DNA from: Candidatus Woesearchaeota archaeon
GTDB taxonomy: Archaea > Nanobdellota > Nanobdellia > Woesearchaeales > WJKL01
NCBI GenBank assembly: GCA_019322455.1
Contig: JAHWIT010000170.1
Span: 1-7,363 of the forward strand
DNA: 7,363 nucleotides
Direction: 5' to 3'
The notes under the pieces were generated by a model. That model was given only the letters and a program-made list of their open reading frames with translations, did not search any database and was not told the DNA's origin. Position numbers and translations under genes: made by a program. This document shows positions 6,071-7,363 of the stretch, piece after piece. Numbering within the stretch: the first letter of the stretch is position 1; each line of letters opens with the position of its first letter.

Positions 6071-6326
6071 ATTCTTGTTGTTCTTCCTGTGGTGCTTCTT
6101 CGCTACCTTCTTCTTGGGCAATTTCGCTGCCTTTCTGAAGCAAAGTAACATTTTGAGCCTGCTTACCTTTTTCAGATTCAACAGGTTCAAAGGATACACG
6201 GTCATTTTCTCTTAAGAAAGTGCCTTCTGCAACTTGGGAATGATGTATAAAATACTCTTGTCCATCATCGCCTTCAAGAAAGCCGTATCCCTTCATTCGG
6301 TTAAACCACTTTACTTTTCCTTCCAT
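6069..6326 (-). CDS. Cold-shock-domain nucleic-acid-binding protein with acidic tail
   Basis: An 85-residue CspA-type protein. Residues 1-65 form the OB-fold cold-shock domain: G-K-V-K-W-F-N (3-9), RNP1-like K-G-Y-G-F-L-E-G (12-19), RNP2-like Y-F-I-H-H-S (25-30), and the closing A-x-N-V-T (57-61). Residues 66-85 are a disordered tail rich in Glu and Gln, absent from the roughly 70-residue bacterial CspA. The family binds single-stranded RNA or DNA and melts RNA structure. A strong AGGAGGT site lies 6 bases upstream. It is the second gene of an operon with the FKBP gene (18-base gap). Its G+C is about 41% by hand count, above its neighbours, and two of three Arg codons are CGN, so it may be acquired or selected for high expression. 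Confidence 0.93.
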   Translation of the reverse strand: MEGKVKWFNRMKGYGFLEGDDGQEYFIHHSQVAEGTFLRENDRVSFEPVESEKGKQAQNVTLLQKGSEIAQEEGSEEAPQEEQQE

Positions 6327-6332
6327 TTTTCT

Positions 6333-6339
6333 ACCTCCT
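6333..6339 (-). promoter_or_regulatory. Strong Shine-Dalgarno site of the cold-shock gene
   Basis: AGGAGGT on the minus strand, 6 bases before the ATG, in the gap after the FKBP stop. It is the best match to the anti-Shine-Dalgarno sequence in the window and predicts efficient translation of this downstream gene. Confidence 0.75.
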
Positions 6340-6344
6340 ATACT

Positions 6345-6776
6345 TTAAGAAGAAACATCAACAATTTTTATTTTAAAATTTAATGTTTTTCCAGCTAATG
6401 GATGATTTAGATCAATTGTTATTTCTTTATCATTCACTTCTCTGATTCTTGCTGGAAATTGATTTCCATCAGGTGTTTTTAATGCAAGTATCATTCCTGG
6501 TTTTGGTTCTGGATTTGGTGGAAGTTTGTCTCTTGGAATTTTTTTAATCATGCCTGGATTTGGGCCTCCATAAGCATCTTTTGATTCTATTTTTACTTGT
6601 TTTTCCTGCCCTTTTTCCATTCCAATAACTGCATTATCAAAACCTTTTATGATTTTGCCTTCTCCTACTGTAAACTCTAATGGTTGTTTTCCTTCTGATG
6701 TATCAAATACAGAACCATCCTCTAATGTTCCTGTATAATCTACTTTGATTTTATCTCCTTTCTTTATTTTAGACAT
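6345..6776 (-). CDS. FKBP-type peptidyl-prolyl cis-trans isomerase, SlyD-like
   Basis: A 143-residue prolyl isomerase and chaperone, probably cytoplasmic because no signal peptide is seen. The FKBP halves are split by an insert-in-flap domain, as in SlyD and archaeal short FKBPs: V-D-Y-T-G-x-L-E-D-G-S-V-F-D-T-S (12-27), G-x-I-I-K-G-F-D-N-A-V-I-G-M (40-53), D-A-Y-G (67-70), the IF domain about 74-122, and the hallmark N-H-P-L-A-G-K-T-L-N-F (124-134) on return to the FKBP core. It ends at 143 without the His/Cys-rich metal-binding tail of E. coli SlyD. AGGAG lies 11 bases before the ATG. It is first in an operon with the cold-shock gene, pairing a protein-folding with an RNA-folding helper. Confidence 0.95.
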   Translation of the reverse strand: MSKIKKGDKIKVDYTGTLEDGSVFDTSEGKQPLEFTVGEGKIIKGFDNAVIGMEKGQEKQVKIESKDAYGGPNPGMIKKIPRDKLPPNPEPKPGMILALKTPDGNQFPARIREVNDKEITIDLNHPLAGKTLNFKIKIVDVSS

Positions 6777-6833
6777 TATTTATTCTACTCCTTATATAAT
6801 CGAGAAAACAAGTACTATGAACCTATTTTAACG

Positions 6834-6843
6834 ATTTTATAGG
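6834..6843 (-). promoter_or_regulatory. TATA-like box for the FKBP-csp operon
   Basis: CCTATAAAAT on the minus strand, about 62 bases before the FKBP ATG. It predicts a transcript start near 6810 and a leader of about 35 bases that includes the AGGAG site. A CCTAT at 6822-6826 forms a short inverted repeat with the box's ATAGG, possibly an operator. Confidence 0.45.
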
Positions 6844-6886
6844 CTATTATGAATTAGTATTATTTAAGGTTTTGGGTTTTTACTGA

Positions 6887-7141
6887 CTAAAACATTAATC
6901 TGTATTCAAAATTCCAAGTTAGGTTATCAGGAGTTATTTCTTTAGATTGATCAAAAAAAACATAGAATGATGCTCTTTGAATTACATCAGATTTTGGTGT
7001 TTTTTTATTATATATTTGGGCCTCTGATGGATAATATGATTTGTTTGCAATAGGAAGATTATTGTATTTACCTGAACATCCTGATGCTAATGCTCCTATT
7101 AATAGCAAATATTTTGCTGATTTTATTATTTTTTCAATCAT
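6887..7141 (-). CDS. Small predicted lipoprotein, no recognised family
   Basis: An 84-residue protein with a short charged N-terminus (MIEKIIKSAK), a hydrophobic stretch (11-20, Y-L-L-L-I-G-A-L-A-S) and a lipobox-like A-S-G-C with C22 as the likely lipidated residue. The remaining 62 residues are polar and Tyr/Phe/Asn-rich, with no repeats or known motif, and would lie outside the membrane. Its ATG has no Shine-Dalgarno sequence. A TATA-like box about 32 bases upstream suggests an almost leaderless transcript. It stands alone between the FKBP gene and an unrelated partial gene. The signal-like start, promoter and proper stop argue that it is real, but its function cannot be told. Confidence 0.6.
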   Translation of the reverse strand: MIEKIIKSAKYLLLIGALASGCSGKYNNLPIANKSYYPSEAQIYNKKTPKSDVIQRASFYVFFDQSKEITPDNLTWNFEYRLMF

Positions 7142-7167
7142 ATTAGAATAAGATAATGATTAAATAA

Positions 7168-7178
7168 GATATAAAGAT
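7168..7178 (-). promoter_or_regulatory. TATA box for the small lipoprotein gene
   Basis: ATCTTTATATC on the minus strand contains TTTATATC, close to the archaeal TATA consensus. It is centred about 32 bases before the ATG at 7141, so transcription should begin within roughly ten bases of the start codon. It lies immediately beside the inverted repeat at 7180-7201. Confidence 0.5.
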
Positions 7179-7179
7179 A

Positions 7180-7201
7180 AGTTGTGGTTAGAAATACAAC
7201 T
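7180..7201. repeat. Inverted repeat AGTTGT-N10-ACAACT
   Basis: Perfect 6-bp arms (7180-7185 and 7196-7201) overlap the stop codon of the partial gene at the right edge and abut the lipoprotein TATA box. It could be a weak terminator hairpin for the upstream gene or an operator for the downstream one. There is no strong T tract after it. Confidence 0.3.
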
Positions 7202-7363
7202 AAAAGTGGCAGACTTTTTCTCTAAGCTGTTCATAATGTTTTACTATTTTAGGATCTCCGTCTCTTAACAAACAAAGATATTGTTCAAAATTTGTTAATT
7301 CTATCTCATAAAAGAGAGGAAATTTGTTCCAGATAGTTAATAATTTTTCATTTTTTATTTCTG
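7200..7363 (-). CDS. 3' end of an unrecognised gene (5' end beyond the window)
   Basis: A minus-strand frame enters from the right edge and gives 53 protein-like residues before a TAG at 7200-7202. The residues include T-I-W-N-K-F-P-L-F-Y-E and a C-terminal D-P-K-I-V-K-H-Y-E-Q-L-R-E-K-V-C-H-F. The tail looks like an amphipathic helix with charged and aromatic residues. No membrane segment, motif or family is recognised. Codon use (AGA, AAA, TTA, GAA) matches the neighbours. The inverted repeat after it and the lipoprotein promoter further on suggest that its transcript ends near here. Confidence 0.5.
   Translation of the reverse strand, partial: EIKNEKLLTIWNKFPLFYEIELTNFEQYLCLLRDGDPKIVKHYEQLREKVCHF

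Noticed and set aside
5967..6215. Plus-strand Phe/Leu-rich frame resembling a small membrane protein
   Set aside because: It is read from the terminator T tracts and the antisense of the cold-shock gene, whose domain motifs and strong ribosome-binding site show the coding strand is minus.
6793..6800. TTATATAA as the FKBP TATA box
   Set aside because: It is only about 20 bases from the ATG, so transcription would start at or inside the gene and leave out the AGGAG site; the box at 6834-6843 fits better.
1..7363. tRNA or rRNA genes, CRISPR arrays, insertion sequences or transposase
   Set aside because: No cloverleaf-like, rRNA-like, regularly spaced repeat or transposase-like sequence was seen; the window is dense with ordinary protein genes.

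Overview
The window looks archaeal: AT-rich (about one third G+C by eye), Arg codons mostly AGA, AT-rich TATA-like boxes 27-62 bases before starts, ribosome-binding sites of the GAGGTG/AGGAGGT type, U-tract terminators, and a TrmB-family regulator. The compact layout, small lipoprotein and domain-minimal enzymes would suit a DPANN-like lineage (Woesearchaeota/Pacearchaeota type), but that placement is an inference.

Layout. Positions 1-219 hold a plus-strand, coding-like stretch broken by in-frame stops (possible gene remnant). A short TrmB-family regulator (220-957, minus) is divergent from the pyrimidine genes. The 135-base gap between them carries a 19-bp palindrome flanked by TATA-like boxes. 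Next, all plus strand, come pyrE and pyrF (one transcription unit, ending in a U tract), then a new promoter and pyrDK (a single-chain PyrD-PyrK fusion) overlapping pyrC by ATGA. Convergent AT-rich terminators follow. On the minus strand are an FKBP (SlyD-type) gene followed by a cold-shock-domain gene as an operon, then a small lipoprotein-like gene and the 3' end of an unrecognised gene that runs off the right edge.

Function. The four pyr genes cover N-carbamoyl-aspartate to dihydroorotate (PyrC), orotate (PyrDK, with NADH as presumed electron acceptor), OMP (PyrE) and UMP (PyrF). Carbamoyl-phosphate synthase and aspartate carbamoyltransferase are not in the window.

The most unusual points are an enlarged OPRT whose two extra segments each resemble the neighbouring core segment at a 48-residue offset, the fused DHODH/electron-transfer subunit with a compact Fe-S loop, a dihydroorotase whose start is fixed by a stop codon immediately upstream and which lacks the beta-sandwich domain, and a candidate TrmB-type operator between the regulator and the pyr genes.
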